A stretch of DNA of 64,000 bases. It comes from Rhodobacteraceae bacterium XHP0102 (GTDB lineage Bacteria > Pseudomonadota > Alphaproteobacteria > Rhodobacterales > Rhodobacteraceae). The stretch covers positions 248,001-312,000 of the forward strand of contig JAOWLD010000002.1 in NCBI GenBank assembly GCA_025751475.1. Direction: 5' to 3'. Below the pieces are notes generated by a model that was given only the letters and a program-made list of their open reading frames with translations, did not search any database and had not been told where the DNA came from. Below, piece after piece: positions 1 to 8,752 of the stretch. A program made the position numbers and the translations under genes. The first letter of the stretch is position 1, and every line of letters starts with the position of its first letter.

Positions 1-274
1 CTCGATTTTGTGGTTTTGAAGAAATGTGACCCTCGAACTCAAGTATTTGGTCACAGCCCAGCACGACCGCTTCAGGAAACTTACGTGCGATTTTCGCTGC
101 TTTCGCCTCGGCCAACTGATCGACCATGTCACGGGGCGCGAGATTTGCGGCGCGCAGACTTTGCTTCAAGGCCTCCTCATCGATTCGGGCGTTTACCGCC
201 TCAAAAGACACAGATGCATTTCGCAAAAGTGTCTGACGGGTCTGCGACTGTGAGGCGAGAATGATTTTTTTCAT
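1..274 (-). CDS. maf: Maf-family nucleotide pyrophosphatase, N-terminal part (runs off the window)
   Basis: The reverse strand opens with ATG at 274 and reads 91 codons without a stop to the window edge. The start MKKIILASQSQTRQTLLRNA matches the Maf/HAM1-fold signature (LASxSxxRxxLL), and a later VLGCDQ corresponds to the family's conserved Asp-Gln segment. Maf proteins hydrolyse non-canonical or methylated nucleoside triphosphates. In alphaproteobacteria maf commonly lies next to the chromosome origin, divergent from the hemE/rho side, and that arrangement is seen here: it points away from rho across a 525-bp gap. The C-terminal half is outside the window. Confidence 0.85.
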   Translation of the reverse strand, partial: MKKIILASQSQTRQTLLRNASVSFEAVNARIDEEALKQSLRAANLAPRDMVDQLAEAKAAKIARKFPEAVVLGCDQILEFEGHISSKPQNR

Positions 275-387
275 AGGATGAACCCGTGGGTCTCTTTGGG
301 GATATGTACTGGCACAAAGAGATGACATATCAAAATTCCAGATTTCAATCACAGCGAAACGGAGATGTTCGATATCCGATAGGCGAC

Positions 388-403
388 TTATCCCCGTGGA
401 TAT
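388..403. promoter_or_regulatory. Pair of weak DnaA-box-like sites
   Basis: TTATCCCCG at 388-396 (7 of 9 to TTATCCACA) abuts an inverted site CGTGGATAT at 395-403 (7 of 9 to TGTGGATAA). Individually weak; supported by the other sites in the same gap. Confidence 0.35.
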
Positions 404-454
404 ATTTGTCCAACCACTCCACAAAGCCCTTTGACCTGCAGGGATATCCGAATG

Positions 455-463
455 TTATCCCCA
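455..463 (+). promoter_or_regulatory. DnaA-box-like site
   Basis: TTATCCCCA matches the DnaA box TTATCCACA at 8 of 9 positions. It sits just before the most A+T-rich stretch of the gap (470-560), as expected for a box flanking an unwinding element. Confidence 0.45.
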
Positions 464-558
464 TGTTGTTATCATCTTTTATAGCCTAAAATATTGATTT
501 TAAAATAAAATTATCTGAGCTTTGGTTATCTGGATATTTTTCACCACGATATAATATC

Positions 559-567
559 TGTGGAAAA
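559..567 (-). promoter_or_regulatory. DnaA-box-like site, inverted
   Basis: TGTGGAAAA matches the reverse complement of the DnaA box (TGTGGATAA) at 8 of 9 positions. It lies on the other side of the A+T-rich stretch from the site at 455-463. Confidence 0.45.
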
Positions 568-682
568 CAGGCTGATATCCCCGTTTTCCCTGTTTTACAC
601 AGAACTACAGACACAACATCTTCCTTTTCTAAATTTCTCTTTCATTAGAATGAAACCTGATGACAGCAGAAACGATGCTCGG

Positions 683-711
683 TTGACTCAGGACAGATGG
701 CTGCATAGAAG
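683..711 (+). promoter_or_regulatory. Possible sigma70-type promoter of rho
   Basis: TTGACT (683-688), a 17-nt spacer and TAGAAG (706-711) form a fair -35/-10 pair about 90 nt upstream of the rho start. The -10 matches only 4 of 6 positions, so this is tentative. Confidence 0.3.
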
Positions 712-799
712 GCAGATAAATCGCCCGTTCGGGTGTGTTCTTTCCCCTTATTGACGTCTCTGTGTACTTAAACAGCCACACAGGGCACATGGACCGCTC

Positions 800-2071
800 A
801 TGACAGTGAATTCCCTAAACCTTGCCGATCTCAAGGCGAAGTCCCCAAAAGACCTGCTTTCTATGGCGGAAGAATTGGAGATCGAGAACGCATCAACCAT
901 GCGTAAAGGCGATATGATGTTCGCCATTCTCAAGGAACGCGCAGAAGAGGGGTGGGATGTCTATGGGGATGGTGTTTTAGAAGTTTTGCAGGATGGATTT
1001 GGGTTTTTGCGCTCACCAGAGGCCAATTATCTTCCAGGCCCTGATGATATCTATGTTTCGCCTGATATGATCCGTCAGCACAGCTTGCGGACAGGTGATA
1101 CGGTGGAAGGTGTCATTGCCGCGCCGCGGGAAAGTGAAAATTATTTTGGCCTGACCAAAGTATCAAAAATCAATTTCGAGGTTCCAGAAAAGGCACGCCA
1201 CAAAGTGGCCTTTGATAACTTGACACCGCTTTATCCAGATGAGCGGTTGAAGATGGAAATCGAAGATCCGACCATTAAGGATCGTTCGGCGCGCATCATC
1301 GACTTGGTTTCACCGATTGGGAAGGGACAGCGCGCCCTTATCGTTGCGCCACCGCGAACAGGGAAAACTGTTCTTTTGCAGAATATCGCCCATTCAATCG
1401 AAACCAATCATCCAGAGTGTTATTTGCTGGTTCTTTTGATTGACGAACGCCCTGAAGAAGTGACGGATATGCAGCGCTCGGTGAAGGGTGAGGTCGTTTC
1501 CTCGACCTTTGATGAACCTGCAACGCGCCATGTGGCCGTCGCAGAAATGGTGATCGAGAAGGCCAAGCGTCTGGTTGAACATAAACGTGATGTTGTGATT
1601 TTGCTCGACTCGATCACGCGTCTTGGACGTGCCTACAACACGGTGGTTCCGTCATCGGGTAAGGTTTTGACAGGTGGTGTTGATGCAAACGCTTTGCAGC
1701 GGCCGAAGCGGTTTTTTGGTGCTGCACGGAACATCGAAGAAGGCGGATCGCTGACCATTATCGCCACAGCGCTTATCGATACGGGCAGCCGTATGGACGA
1801 AGTGATTTTTGAAGAATTCAAAGGCACCGGCAACTCTGAGATCGTTTTGGATCGCAAGGTGGCAGACAAACGTGTGTTCCCTGCGATGGATATTTTGAAA
1901 TCGGGAACCCGGAAAGAGGACCTGCTGGTCGATAAAGGTGATCTTCAGAAAACCTATGTCTTGCGGCGTATCCTCAACCCGATGGGCACCACAGATGCAA
2001 TCGAATTCCTGATCTCGAAACTGAAACAGACCAAAACGAATTCAGAGTTCTTCGATTCTATGAATACATAA
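800..2071 (+). CDS. rho: Transcription termination factor Rho
   Basis: This is the hexameric RNA-dependent ATPase that ends transcription at Rho-dependent sites. The 423-residue length is normal for the family. An N-terminal Rho_N region (about 1-50) is followed by the RNA-binding cold-shock-like domain containing DGFGFLR (65-71). The ATPase core has Walker A APPRTGKT (183-190), [13 protein letters not shown] (212-224), Walker B VVILLD (265-270) and the RNA-contacting [11 protein letters not shown] segment (283-293). The ATG at 800 gives the expected N-terminus. It lies 1 nt upstream of mnmE and may be cotranscribed with it. Few clear intrinsic terminators were seen in the window, so Rho is likely to matter for many ends here (inference). 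Confidence 0.98.
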   Translation: MTVNSLNLADLKAKSPKDLLSMAEELEIENASTMRKGDMMFAILKERAEEGWDVYGDGVLEVLQDGFGFLRSPEANYLPGPDDIYVSPDMIRQHSLRTGDTVEGVIAAPRESENYFGLTKVSKINFEVPEKARHKVAFDNLTPLYPDERLKMEIEDPTIKDRSARIIDLVSPIGKGQRALIVAPPRTGKTVLLQNIAHSIETNHPECYLLVLLIDERPEEVTDMQRSVKGEVVSSTFDEPATRHVAVAEMVIEKAKRLVEHKRDVVILLDSITRLGRAYNTVVPSSGKVLTGGVDANALQRPKRFFGAARNIEEGGSLTIIATALIDTGSRMDEVIFEEFKGTGNSEIVLDRKVADKRVFPAMDILKSGTRKEDLLVDKGDLQKTYVLRRILNPMGTTDAIEFLISKLKQTKTNSEFFDSMNT

Positions 2072-2072
2072 A

Positions 2073-3374
2073 ATGTCGGCTGCGGCAGGCGATACGATTT
2101 TCGCGCAGGCCTCAGGCACGGGCAGGGCGGGTGTCTCCGTTATCCGTGTGTCTGGCCCAGATGCATTTGCGATTTGTGCCAATCATATTGACGTGCTGCC
2201 AAAGGCAGGACAGTTTAAACTTAGGTATTTTCAGGCCGATGGCCAAAATATCGATCATCTCCTTGTATTGACCTTTAGATCCCCCAACAGCTTTACGGGT
2301 GAAGATGTGGTTGAGCTGCATTGCCACGGAAGCCCAGCGGTGGTGAAGGCGATCTTGGCTGTTTTGACACGGTATCCGCAGGCACGACCAGCGGAGCCAG
2401 GTGAATTTACCCGCCGTGCATTGGAGAACAACAAGCTAGATTTGGCGCAAGTCGAAGGGTTGTCTGATCTCATCAACGCTGAAACGGAAGCGCAAAGGAT
2501 GCAGGCCGTGCGCATATTTTCAGGCCAATTGGGAATATTGGTGGAAAGCTGGCGTCAGAATTTATTGCGTGCAGCCGCATTGATCGAAGTGACCATCGAT
2601 TTCGCTGATGAGGATGTGCCCGTTGATGTCAGCCCTGAGGTGAGCGCGTTGATGGCCCAAGTAATGAAGGGTTTATCAACTGAGATCGCGGGCAGCTACG
2701 TTGCCGAGCGCGTGCGGAATGGATTCGAAGTTGCGATAATTGGCGCACCCAATGCAGGAAAATCTACCCTACTGAATACAATCTCAGGACGAGATGTTGC
2801 TATCACCTCGGAAGTTGCGGGCACCACGCGCGATGTCATCGAGGTGCGGATGGATGTGAATGGATTGCCCGTAACCCTGTTGGATACGGCCGGCATTCGC
2901 GATAGCGCAGATGAAATTGAGAAGGTCGGCGTCCAGCGTGCGATCGAGCGCGCGCAACAAGCGGATTTACGTGTATTCTTGAAATCTACACTCGATGAAG
3001 AACCGCCTTTTGCCCTGAGCCAAGATGATATTTCCCTTTTGGGTAAGGGCGATTTGCACGTGGCGCAGGACTCAACCATCTCTGGAAAATCAGGTGACGG
3101 GGTGGACAGGCTACTGGCGCAGATCGCAGAGATTTTGTCGGCACGTGCGGCCAATGTGGGCACCGCAACGCATTTGCGCCACCGTCATGCAATGGAAGCA
3201 GCCTGTGAGGCCTTGGATCAAGCCCGTTCGGTTTTGGATCAAAATCCTGCCAGTGCCGAGATTGCCGCAGAGTATTTGAGATATGCTATAAGGAAGCTGG
3301 ATTCGCTCATTGGACGTGTCGATGTGGAAATGGTATTGGGTGAGATCTTTTCGCAGTTTTGTCTTGGAAAATAG
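2073..3374 (+). CDS. mnmE: tRNA uridine-5-carboxymethylaminomethyl(34) synthesis GTPase MnmE
   Basis: With MnmG, MnmE modifies uridine 34 of tRNAs reading two-codon boxes. The 433-residue protein has an N-terminal tetrahydrofolate-binding domain, a helical domain and an inserted G domain. G1 is GAPNAGKS (224-231), the switch-I segment is TTRDV (251-255), and G3 is DTAG (271-274). The C-terminus is FCLGK, close to the family hallmark FC(I/L/V)GK whose Cys is needed for modification. The G4 motif NKxD appears only as GKGD (324-327), so the guanine-specifying Asn is missing; G5 SGKSG (337-341) is present. The gene is tightly packed between rho and mnmG. Confidence 0.95.
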   Translation: MSAAAGDTIFAQASGTGRAGVSVIRVSGPDAFAICANHIDVLPKAGQFKLRYFQADGQNIDHLLVLTFRSPNSFTGEDVVELHCHGSPAVVKAILAVLTRYPQARPAEPGEFTRRALENNKLDLAQVEGLSDLINAETEAQRMQAVRIFSGQLGILVESWRQNLLRAAALIEVTIDFADEDVPVDVSPEVSALMAQVMKGLSTEIAGSYVAERVRNGFEVAIIGAPNAGKSTLLNTISGRDVAITSEVAGTTRDVIEVRMDVNGLPVTLLDTAGIRDSADEIEKVGVQRAIERAQQADLRVFLKSTLDEEPPFALSQDDISLLGKGDLHVAQDSTISGKSGDGVDRLLAQIAEILSARAANVGTATHLRHRHAMEAACEALDQARSVLDQNPASAEIAAEYLRYAIRKLDSLIGRVDVEMVLGEIFSQFCLGK

Positions 3375-3383
3375 CATTCTGGA

Positions 3384-5258
3384 GTGTTTCACGTGAAACA
3401 TCATGATTTTGATGTCATCGTTATTGGCGGCGGCCATGCAGGCGCAGAGGCGGCACATACCGCAGCGCGGGCGGGTGCCAAGACCGCACTTGTGACGCTT
3501 TCCTTAGATAATATCGGTGTAATGTCCTGCAATCCCGCCATTGGTGGCTTGGGTAAGGGTCATTTGGTGCGTGAAATCGATGCGCTGGGCGGCGTCATGG
3601 GCATAGCTGCTGATCGATCAGGGATTCAATTTCGCCTGCTCAACAGGCGCAAAGGGCCTGCTGTTCAAGGGCCGCGCACCCAGTCGGATCGTAAGCTTTA
3701 TCGTGCTGCGATGGCCGATTTGCTTGGGAAGACGCCGAATCTGGCCATTATTGCGGGCGAAGTTGCTGATTTCATCGCCAAAGATGACAATGTGTCTGGT
3801 GTCGTTTTGGCGGATGGCTCGGAAATTCGGGCTAAGGCCGTTGTTTTGACAACGGGCACCTTTCTGCGTGGCGTGATTCATATTGGCGATACGCGCATGG
3901 CGGGTGGCCGTATGGGTGATAAGCCATCGGTAAAACTGGCGGAGCGGATTGATACGTTCAATTTACCGCTCGGACGGCTGAAAACGGGTACACCGCCACG
4001 GTTGGATGGGCGAACGATCAACTGGGAAAGCCTAGAAACACAGCCCGCTGATGATGATCCCGTGATGTTTTCGTTCCTGTCACATAAGCCTTTTGTGCGC
4101 CAGATCGCCTGTGGCATCACCCATACGAACGAAAAAACCCACGCAATCATTCGGGACAATCTCAGCCGCTCCGCTATGTATGGTGGGCATATCGAGGGGA
4201 TTGGACCACGGTATTGCCCCTCCATCGAAGATAAAATTGTCCGCTTTGCAGATAAATCATCGCATCAGGTCTTTCTGGAGCCAGAGGGCCTAGACGATCA
4301 CACGATCTATCCCAATGGAATCTCCACCTCGCTTCCTGCGGATGTGCAGCAGGATTATGTGCGATCCATGGATGGCCTTGAAAATGTGTCCATTCTTCAA
4401 CCTGGTTATGCGATTGAATATGACTTTGTAGATCCCCGCGCGCTCGGCCCTGATTTGCAGGTAAAGGCTGTGAAAAATCTTTACTTTGCAGGGCAAATCA
4501 ACGGCACAACTGGCTATGAGGAAGCCGCAGCACAGGGTTATGTTGCGGGTATTAACGCCGCGCGCTGCGCAATGGGTCAGGATGCTGTGATATTCTCCCG
4601 CCGGGACAGTTATATCGGTGTTATGATCGATGATCTGGTCACACGCGGTGTCAGTGAGCCTTATCGGATGTTTACCTCCCGTGCAGAGTTTCGCTTGTCT
4701 TTGCGTGCGGATAATGCCGATCAACGGTTAACCCCGCTCGGTATTGCACTTGGAACGGTGGGTGAGGCGCGTAAACACGCCTTTGATACAAAAATGGATC
4801 AAATCACGGCCTGCTATGCCCAATTGAATACGTGTCAATTGACGCCCTCAGAGGGTAAGAAACACGGCTTGAACATGAATCAGGATGGCCAGCGCAGAAC
4901 CGCAGTCGAACTTCTCGCCTTTCCCGATATTGAATTTACTGATCTTGAACAGATTTGGCCTCAGTTGGCCGACCATGACCTCCAAGTAAAGCAGCAGATC
5001 AATCGCGAAGCTCAATATGCCGCTTATATTGCAAGGCAGGAGCGCGATGTTCTGGCATTAAAGCGTGACGAGGCTCAAACCATCCCCAAAGACATGAATT
5101 TCATGGAGATCGAAGGCCTGTCCACCGAATTGCGCCAAAAATTGACCAAGGTGCAGCCACGTGATTTGGGGCAGGCGGGGCGCATTGATGGGATGACACC
5201 CGCCGCCTTGACGCTGATATTGACGAAATTGCGCCAATACCAACGGAAATCCGCATGA
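3384..5258 (+). CDS. mnmG: tRNA uridine-5-carboxymethylaminomethyl(34) synthesis enzyme MnmG (GidA)
   Basis: This FAD-dependent partner of MnmE is 624 residues, the usual length. The dinucleotide-binding motif [12 protein letters not shown] (13-24) is near the N-terminus, followed by [15 protein letters not shown] and later [16 protein letters not shown], all diagnostic of GidA. The start is GTG at 3384, giving MFHVKH; this start overlaps a perfect parS palindrome (3385-3400). The stop overlaps the rsmG start by 4 nt (ATGA), which suggests translational coupling. mnmE-mnmG-rsmG-parAB is a classical origin-proximal cluster. Confidence 0.97.
   Translation: MFHVKHHDFDVIVIGGGHAGAEAAHTAARAGAKTALVTLSLDNIGVMSCNPAIGGLGKGHLVREIDALGGVMGIAADRSGIQFRLLNRRKGPAVQGPRTQSDRKLYRAAMADLLGKTPNLAIIAGEVADFIAKDDNVSGVVLADGSEIRAKAVVLTTGTFLRGVIHIGDTRMAGGRMGDKPSVKLAERIDTFNLPLGRLKTGTPPRLDGRTINWESLETQPADDDPVMFSFLSHKPFVRQIACGITHTNEKTHAIIRDNLSRSAMYGGHIEGIGPRYCPSIEDKIVRFADKSSHQVFLEPEGLDDHTIYPNGISTSLPADVQQDYVRSMDGLENVSILQPGYAIEYDFVDPRALGPDLQVKAVKNLYFAGQINGTTGYEEAAAQGYVAGINAARCAMGQDAVIFSRRDSYIGVMIDDLVTRGVSEPYRMFTSRAEFRLSLRADNADQRLTPLGIALGTVGEARKHAFDTKMDQITACYAQLNTCQLTPSEGKKHGLNMNQDGQRRTAVELLAFPDIEFTDLEQIWPQLADHDLQVKQQINREAQYAAYIARQERDVLALKRDEAQTIPKDMNFMEIEGLSTELRQKLTKVQPRDLGQAGRIDGMTPAALTLILTKLRQYQRKSA
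3385..3400. promoter_or_regulatory. parS centromere site 1 (inside the mnmG start)
   Basis: TGTTTCACGTGAAACA is a perfect 16-bp palindrome identical to the general bacterial parS consensus bound by ParB. It includes two bases of the mnmG GTG start codon and is read as the residues FHVKH. parA and parB lie 2.5-4.2 kb downstream. Confidence 0.93.
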
Positions 5259-5881
5259 ACGAGGCCGAAGCCAAGGGCTATCTCGCGGATCGTGTTTCAC
5301 GTGAAACAATGCAGCGCCTTGAGATTTATGTGGATATGCTTACGAAATGGCAAAAGGCCATAAATTTGGTCGCGCCTGCCACTTTGCCAAACGCATGGGG
5401 CCGCCACATTGTCGATTCAGCCCAAATTTTTCCTTTAGCCCATGCAACGCAGGGAAAATGGTTGGATATGGGCAGTGGCGGTGGCTTCCCTGGTCTGGTC
5501 TGCGCCATCTTGGCGGCCGAGGCAGCCCCCTTGATCCAGTTCCATTTCATCGAATCTGATTTGCGAAAATGCGCATTTTTGCGGGATGTGGCGCGGCAGA
5601 CGGGCGTATCCATTCAGGTGATGTCGCGCAGGATCGAGGATGCACCACCACAAAACGCTGATGTTATCTCCGCGCGTGCCCTGAGCGATTTGAGCAAACT
5701 TTGCGCGTTGTCCTATCGCCATTTGGCAACAGGTGGACAGTGTTTGTTCTTAAAGGGCCAATCTGCAGCACAAGAAATCGACAGCGCCAAGGAATCGTGG
5801 CAGATGTCACTCACCGCATATCCAAGCGTAACCAGTGATGACGGTCAAATCATAGAAATAAAGGAATTACGCCGTGTCTGA
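5255..5881 (+). CDS. rsmG: 16S rRNA (guanine(527)-N(7))-methyltransferase RsmG (GidB)
   Basis: RsmG uses S-adenosylmethionine to methylate G527 of 16S rRNA; its loss is known to give low-level streptomycin resistance. The 208-residue protein carries the SAM-binding motif [13 protein letters not shown] (about 68-80) and the family segment [10 protein letters not shown]. It overlaps mnmG by 4 nt and parA by 8 nt. A second perfect parS (5293-5308) lies in the coding sequence and is read as VSRET. Confidence 0.96.
   Translation: MNEAEAKGYLADRVSRETMQRLEIYVDMLTKWQKAINLVAPATLPNAWGRHIVDSAQIFPLAHATQGKWLDMGSGGGFPGLVCAILAAEAAPLIQFHFIESDLRKCAFLRDVARQTGVSIQVMSRRIEDAPPQNADVISARALSDLSKLCALSYRHLATGGQCLFLKGQSAAQEIDSAKESWQMSLTAYPSVTSDDGQIIEIKELRRV
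5293..5308. promoter_or_regulatory. parS centromere site 2 (inside rsmG)
   Basis: The same perfect 16-bp palindrome as site 1, TGTTTCACGTGAAACA, 1,908 bp further on. Here it is read in a different frame (VSRET instead of FHVKH), so the DNA sequence rather than the peptide is what is shared. Confidence 0.93.
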
Positions 5882-6653
5882 GCACGCTTTGCCCCGCATT
5901 ATCGCGATTGCCAACCAGAAGGGCGGTGTCGGCAAGACAACCACAACGATCAATCTTGGCGCGGCTCTGGCCGCGTTGGGCAAGCGTGTGCTGCTCGTTG
6001 ATCTTGATCCGCAAGGCAATGCCTCGACTGGATTGGGGGTCGAAAATCGAGATTTATCCAGTTATGATTTGTTGATCGAAGGCGCGCCCTTGTCTGATAT
6101 CGTTCAGAAAACCAATGTTGACGGTCTCGATCTTGTGCCTGCAACCACGGATCTCAGTTCTGCTGATGTGGAGCTCAGTGATAATGAAAAGCGCGTGATC
6201 TTGTTGCGCAACGCGTTTCGGGCTGCAGACCTCGGTCGGTATGATTATATTTTCATGGATTGTCCGCCCTCCCTCAGCTTGCTGACCGTAAATGCCTTGG
6301 TTGCAGCGCATTCGGTGTTGGTGCCATTGCAGGCCGAGTTTTTTGCCCTGGAGGGGCTTTCCCAGTTGATGCTCACCGTGCGCCAAGTCCGCGAAGGGGC
6401 AAATGCTGATCTGCGTATCGAAGGCGTTGTGTTGACTATGTATGATTTGCGTAACAACTTGTCGAAGCTGGTCGAAGATGACGCGCGACAAACACTTGGT
6501 GATTTGGTTTACCAGACCAAAATCCCTCGCAATGTTCGTTTGTCCGAGGCGCCCTCTTTTGCGCAAACGGTTTTGGAATATGATGGCTCCTCTACGGGGG
6601 CCTTGGCCTATAAAGCGCTGGCTGGCGAAATTCTTGCACGGCATGATGCCTAA
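5874..6653 (+). CDS. parA: Chromosome partitioning ATPase ParA (Soj)
   Basis: ParA is the Walker-type ATPase that forms the nucleoid gradient along which ParB-parS complexes move. The 259-residue protein has the deviant Walker A KGGVGKTTT (16-24), with the signature Lys, and the segment DLDPQGNAS typical of chromosomal ParA/Soj. Its start overlaps the rsmG end by 8 nt, and parB follows after 15 nt. The adjacent parS sites make the assignment to chromosome segregation secure. Confidence 0.97.
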   Translation: MSEHALPRIIAIANQKGGVGKTTTTINLGAALAALGKRVLLVDLDPQGNASTGLGVENRDLSSYDLLIEGAPLSDIVQKTNVDGLDLVPATTDLSSADVELSDNEKRVILLRNAFRAADLGRYDYIFMDCPPSLSLLTVNALVAAHSVLVPLQAEFFALEGLSQLMLTVRQVREGANADLRIEGVVLTMYDLRNNLSKLVEDDARQTLGDLVYQTKIPRNVRLSEAPSFAQTVLEYDGSSTGALAYKALAGEILARHDA

Positions 6654-6668
6654 GTTTGGGAGTCGATA

Positions 6669-7592
6669 ATGAGTAAACGTGACAAACGCGGTTTGGGCCG
6701 CGGCCTTTCGGCATTGATGCAAGATATCGATACGGGCGCGACAACCGATGCCGTGGCCGCGCCAAAAGGCACGGCGGTTGCGGGAGGCGCGACCACAACA
6801 CGCCGTGCCGATGCCAAACTGCCGATTGAGCGGATTCGCCCCAATCCAGATCAGCCGCGCCGCAATTTCACGCCCGAAGCGTTGGAAGAACTGGCTGCAT
6901 CCATTAAAGAAAAAGGGATTATACAGCCCCTTATCGTGCGGCCTGATCCAGATCATGATGGCGATTACCAAATCGTTGCAGGTGAACGCCGGTGGCGCGC
7001 GTCACAGATGGCGCAGCTTCATGAATTGCCAATTATTATTCGCGATTTCACAGATGTCGAAGTTCTGGAAATCGCCATCATCGAAAACATCCAACGCGCT
7101 GATCTTAATCCTGTCGAAGAGGCAATGGGGTATCGCCAGTTGATTGATCGGTTTGGACATACCCAAGAGAAATTGGCCGAGGCGATGGGCAAAAGCCGCA
7201 GCCATATCGCAAATCTCATGCGGCTTTTGCAACTGCCTGATGATGTGCAGGATATGCTGCGCGCGGGCCGTTTGTCTGCGGGTCACGCCCGTGCCTTGAT
7301 CACGACACCGAACCCATCTGAATTGGCCCGGGAAATTATTGCAAAAGGCTTATCTGTGCGTGAGGCTGAGAAATTGGCGCAATCTTCAGGCGACAAGCCG
7401 AAGGTCACCCGCCCTGATGCGGCGCGCAAAGACGCAGACACCCGTGCGATCGAGGCTGACCTTTCCGCTGCTTTGGGGATGAAGGTGGATATCCAACATG
7501 ATGCGGCCAGTGGCACAGGAAAAATGTCGATTGCTTACAAAGATTTGGAGGCGCTGGACGATTTGATGCGCCGTCTGGGTGGTGGGTCCTAA
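6669..7592 (+). CDS. parB: Chromosome partitioning protein ParB (CTP-dependent clamp)
   Basis: ParB loads at parS and slides along DNA as a CTP-gated clamp. The 307-residue protein starts with the ParA-interacting segment RGLGRGLSALM (7-17). It has the CTP-binding motif GERRWRA (105-111), ENIQRADLNPVEEA, a helix-turn-helix region (TQEKLAEAMGKSRSHIANLMRLL) and a C-terminal dimerisation domain. The ATG follows the weak ribosome-binding sequence TTGGGAG. Its stop overlaps the convergent hemW stop by 4 nt (CTAA, a stop on both strands). Confidence 0.97.
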   Translation: MSKRDKRGLGRGLSALMQDIDTGATTDAVAAPKGTAVAGGATTTRRADAKLPIERIRPNPDQPRRNFTPEALEELAASIKEKGIIQPLIVRPDPDHDGDYQIVAGERRWRASQMAQLHELPIIIRDFTDVEVLEIAIIENIQRADLNPVEEAMGYRQLIDRFGHTQEKLAEAMGKSRSHIANLMRLLQLPDDVQDMLRAGRLSAGHARALITTPNPSELAREIIAKGLSVREAEKLAQSSGDKPKVTRPDAARKDADTRAIEADLSAALGMKVDIQHDAASGTGKMSIAYKDLEALDDLMRRLGGGS

Positions 7593-8752
7593 GTCAAAAG
7601 CCCGCGCAAGATTCCGTTTAACACTGGTCGGCCTTTTGCGCTGCACCTAAGCTGCGATCCATCGAGAGTGATCAAACCTAAATCTTTGAATTCATTTAAC
7701 TTTTCTTTGTTCACCGCTGTGTCGGACAAGGCACGTATTCGTGCCAATGAAACACCCTCTTTCAAGCGCAATCCCATCATCAAGGCTTCAACAGCTTGGT
7801 CTTTTTTGGAAATTATCTCGCGCGGTGCCTCGCCTGAACCAATCCGCTCTACCTGATCAAGCCATTGATTAGGCAAAAGCGGCGTTGCGGTGGCATATTT
7901 CACGCCGTCCAAGGTTAGACGACCATGCGCGCCAGGACCAATCCCCAGATAATCGCCATAGCGCCAATAGATCAAATTGTGCCGCGATTGCGCCAAATCA
8001 CTGGCATGGTTTGAAATCTCATAGGCGGGTAAGCCCGCCGCATCACATAGATCTTGGGTCAGTTCATACATATCAACCGCCAAATCGTCATGCGGTAGGC
8101 CATCGAGCTTTCCTATTTTTGCTCGTGCACCAAAGGCCGTGCCATCCTCGATTGTTAATTGGTAGGCCGATAGATGATCCAAGCCCAATGATAAGGCGCG
8201 GCTTAATTCGGCGCGCCACGCCTCCAAGGTTTGATGTTGCCGCGCATAGATCAAATCGAAACTGACCCTTGGAAAAATGCCACGCGCAATATCGAAAGCG
8301 CGCAAGGCTTCGTCCGCGCTATGTAAGCGTCCTAATGCCTTGAGATCAGGATCATTGAGGGCCTGAATACCCATTGATAGTCTCGAAACGCCCGCATCGT
8401 GATATGCGATGAAGCGACCCGCTTCGGCAGAGGTTGGATTTGCCTCGAGGGTGATTTCCAGATCATTCGCAGCGGGCCAGTGATGCAAAATCCGCTCAAT
8501 TATCGCGGCAACCAATTCGCCATCCATTAAGGATGGCGTCCCACCACCAAAAAAAACCGAGTGAAGCACGCGCCCGCCACATTCAGCGGCCAAGCGATCA
8601 ATTTCGCTTAAATATGCACGGTTCCATCGCGTTTGGTCGATGTTTTGGGAAACATGAGAGTTGAAATCGCAATAAGGGCATTTGGCCTGACAAAAAGGCC
8701 AGTGCAGATAAATGCCGAACCCGCCATTTTCCCAATCGTCACGGCCTGTCAA
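7589..8752 (-). CDS. hemW: Radical SAM haem chaperone HemW (coproporphyrinogen-III-oxidase-like)
   Basis: The 387-residue protein has the radical-SAM cluster motif CxxxCxxC (C21, C25, C28; CQAKCPYC) and the HemN/HemW-like segments FGGGTPSLM and GIQALND. HemW proteins bind haem and insert it into targets; they were long mis-annotated as HemN. The length and the four-residue-earlier Cys set fit HemW rather than HemN. The only sensible in-frame start is TTG at 8752, which overlaps rdgB by 14 nt; no in-frame ATG precedes the cluster motif. It is the last gene of the minus-strand unit rph-rdgB-hemW. Confidence 0.88.
   Translation of the reverse strand: MTGRDDWENGGFGIYLHWPFCQAKCPYCDFNSHVSQNIDQTRWNRAYLSEIDRLAAECGGRVLHSVFFGGGTPSLMDGELVAAIIERILHHWPAANDLEITLEANPTSAEAGRFIAYHDAGVSRLSMGIQALNDPDLKALGRLHSADEALRAFDIARGIFPRVSFDLIYARQHQTLEAWRAELSRALSLGLDHLSAYQLTIEDGTAFGARAKIGKLDGLPHDDLAVDMYELTQDLCDAAGLPAYEISNHASDLAQSRHNLIYWRYGDYLGIGPGAHGRLTLDGVKYATATPLLPNQWLDQVERIGSGEAPREIISKKDQAVEALMMGLRLKEGVSLARIRALSDTAVNKEKLNEFKDLGLITLDGSQLRCSAKGRPVLNGILRGLLT

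Larger units (their letters stand above)
290..600. other. Candidate chromosomal replication origin (oriC) in the maf-rho gap
   Basis: The 525-bp gap between maf and rho contains no convincing gene. It is much richer in A+T than its surroundings, especially 470-560. It carries near-consensus DnaA boxes (8 of 9 matches at 455-463 and 559-567, weaker sites at 388-403) and many copies of the hexamer ATATCC/GGATAT. The setting between maf on one side and rho-mnmE-mnmG-rsmG-parAB on the other is the known origin neighbourhood in several alphaproteobacteria. Function as an origin is inferred from context and motifs; GC-skew inversion was not computed. Confidence 0.55.

Noticed and set aside
286-754. 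Small open frames in the maf-rho gap (286-489 and 560-754)
   Set aside because: No ribosome-binding site, no family resemblance, and A+T-rich composition unlike the genes around; better read as origin DNA.
6054-6971. 305-codon open frame on the minus strand
   Set aside because: Antisense to parA/parB, unlike any family known to me; low-complexity composition typical of a shadow frame.
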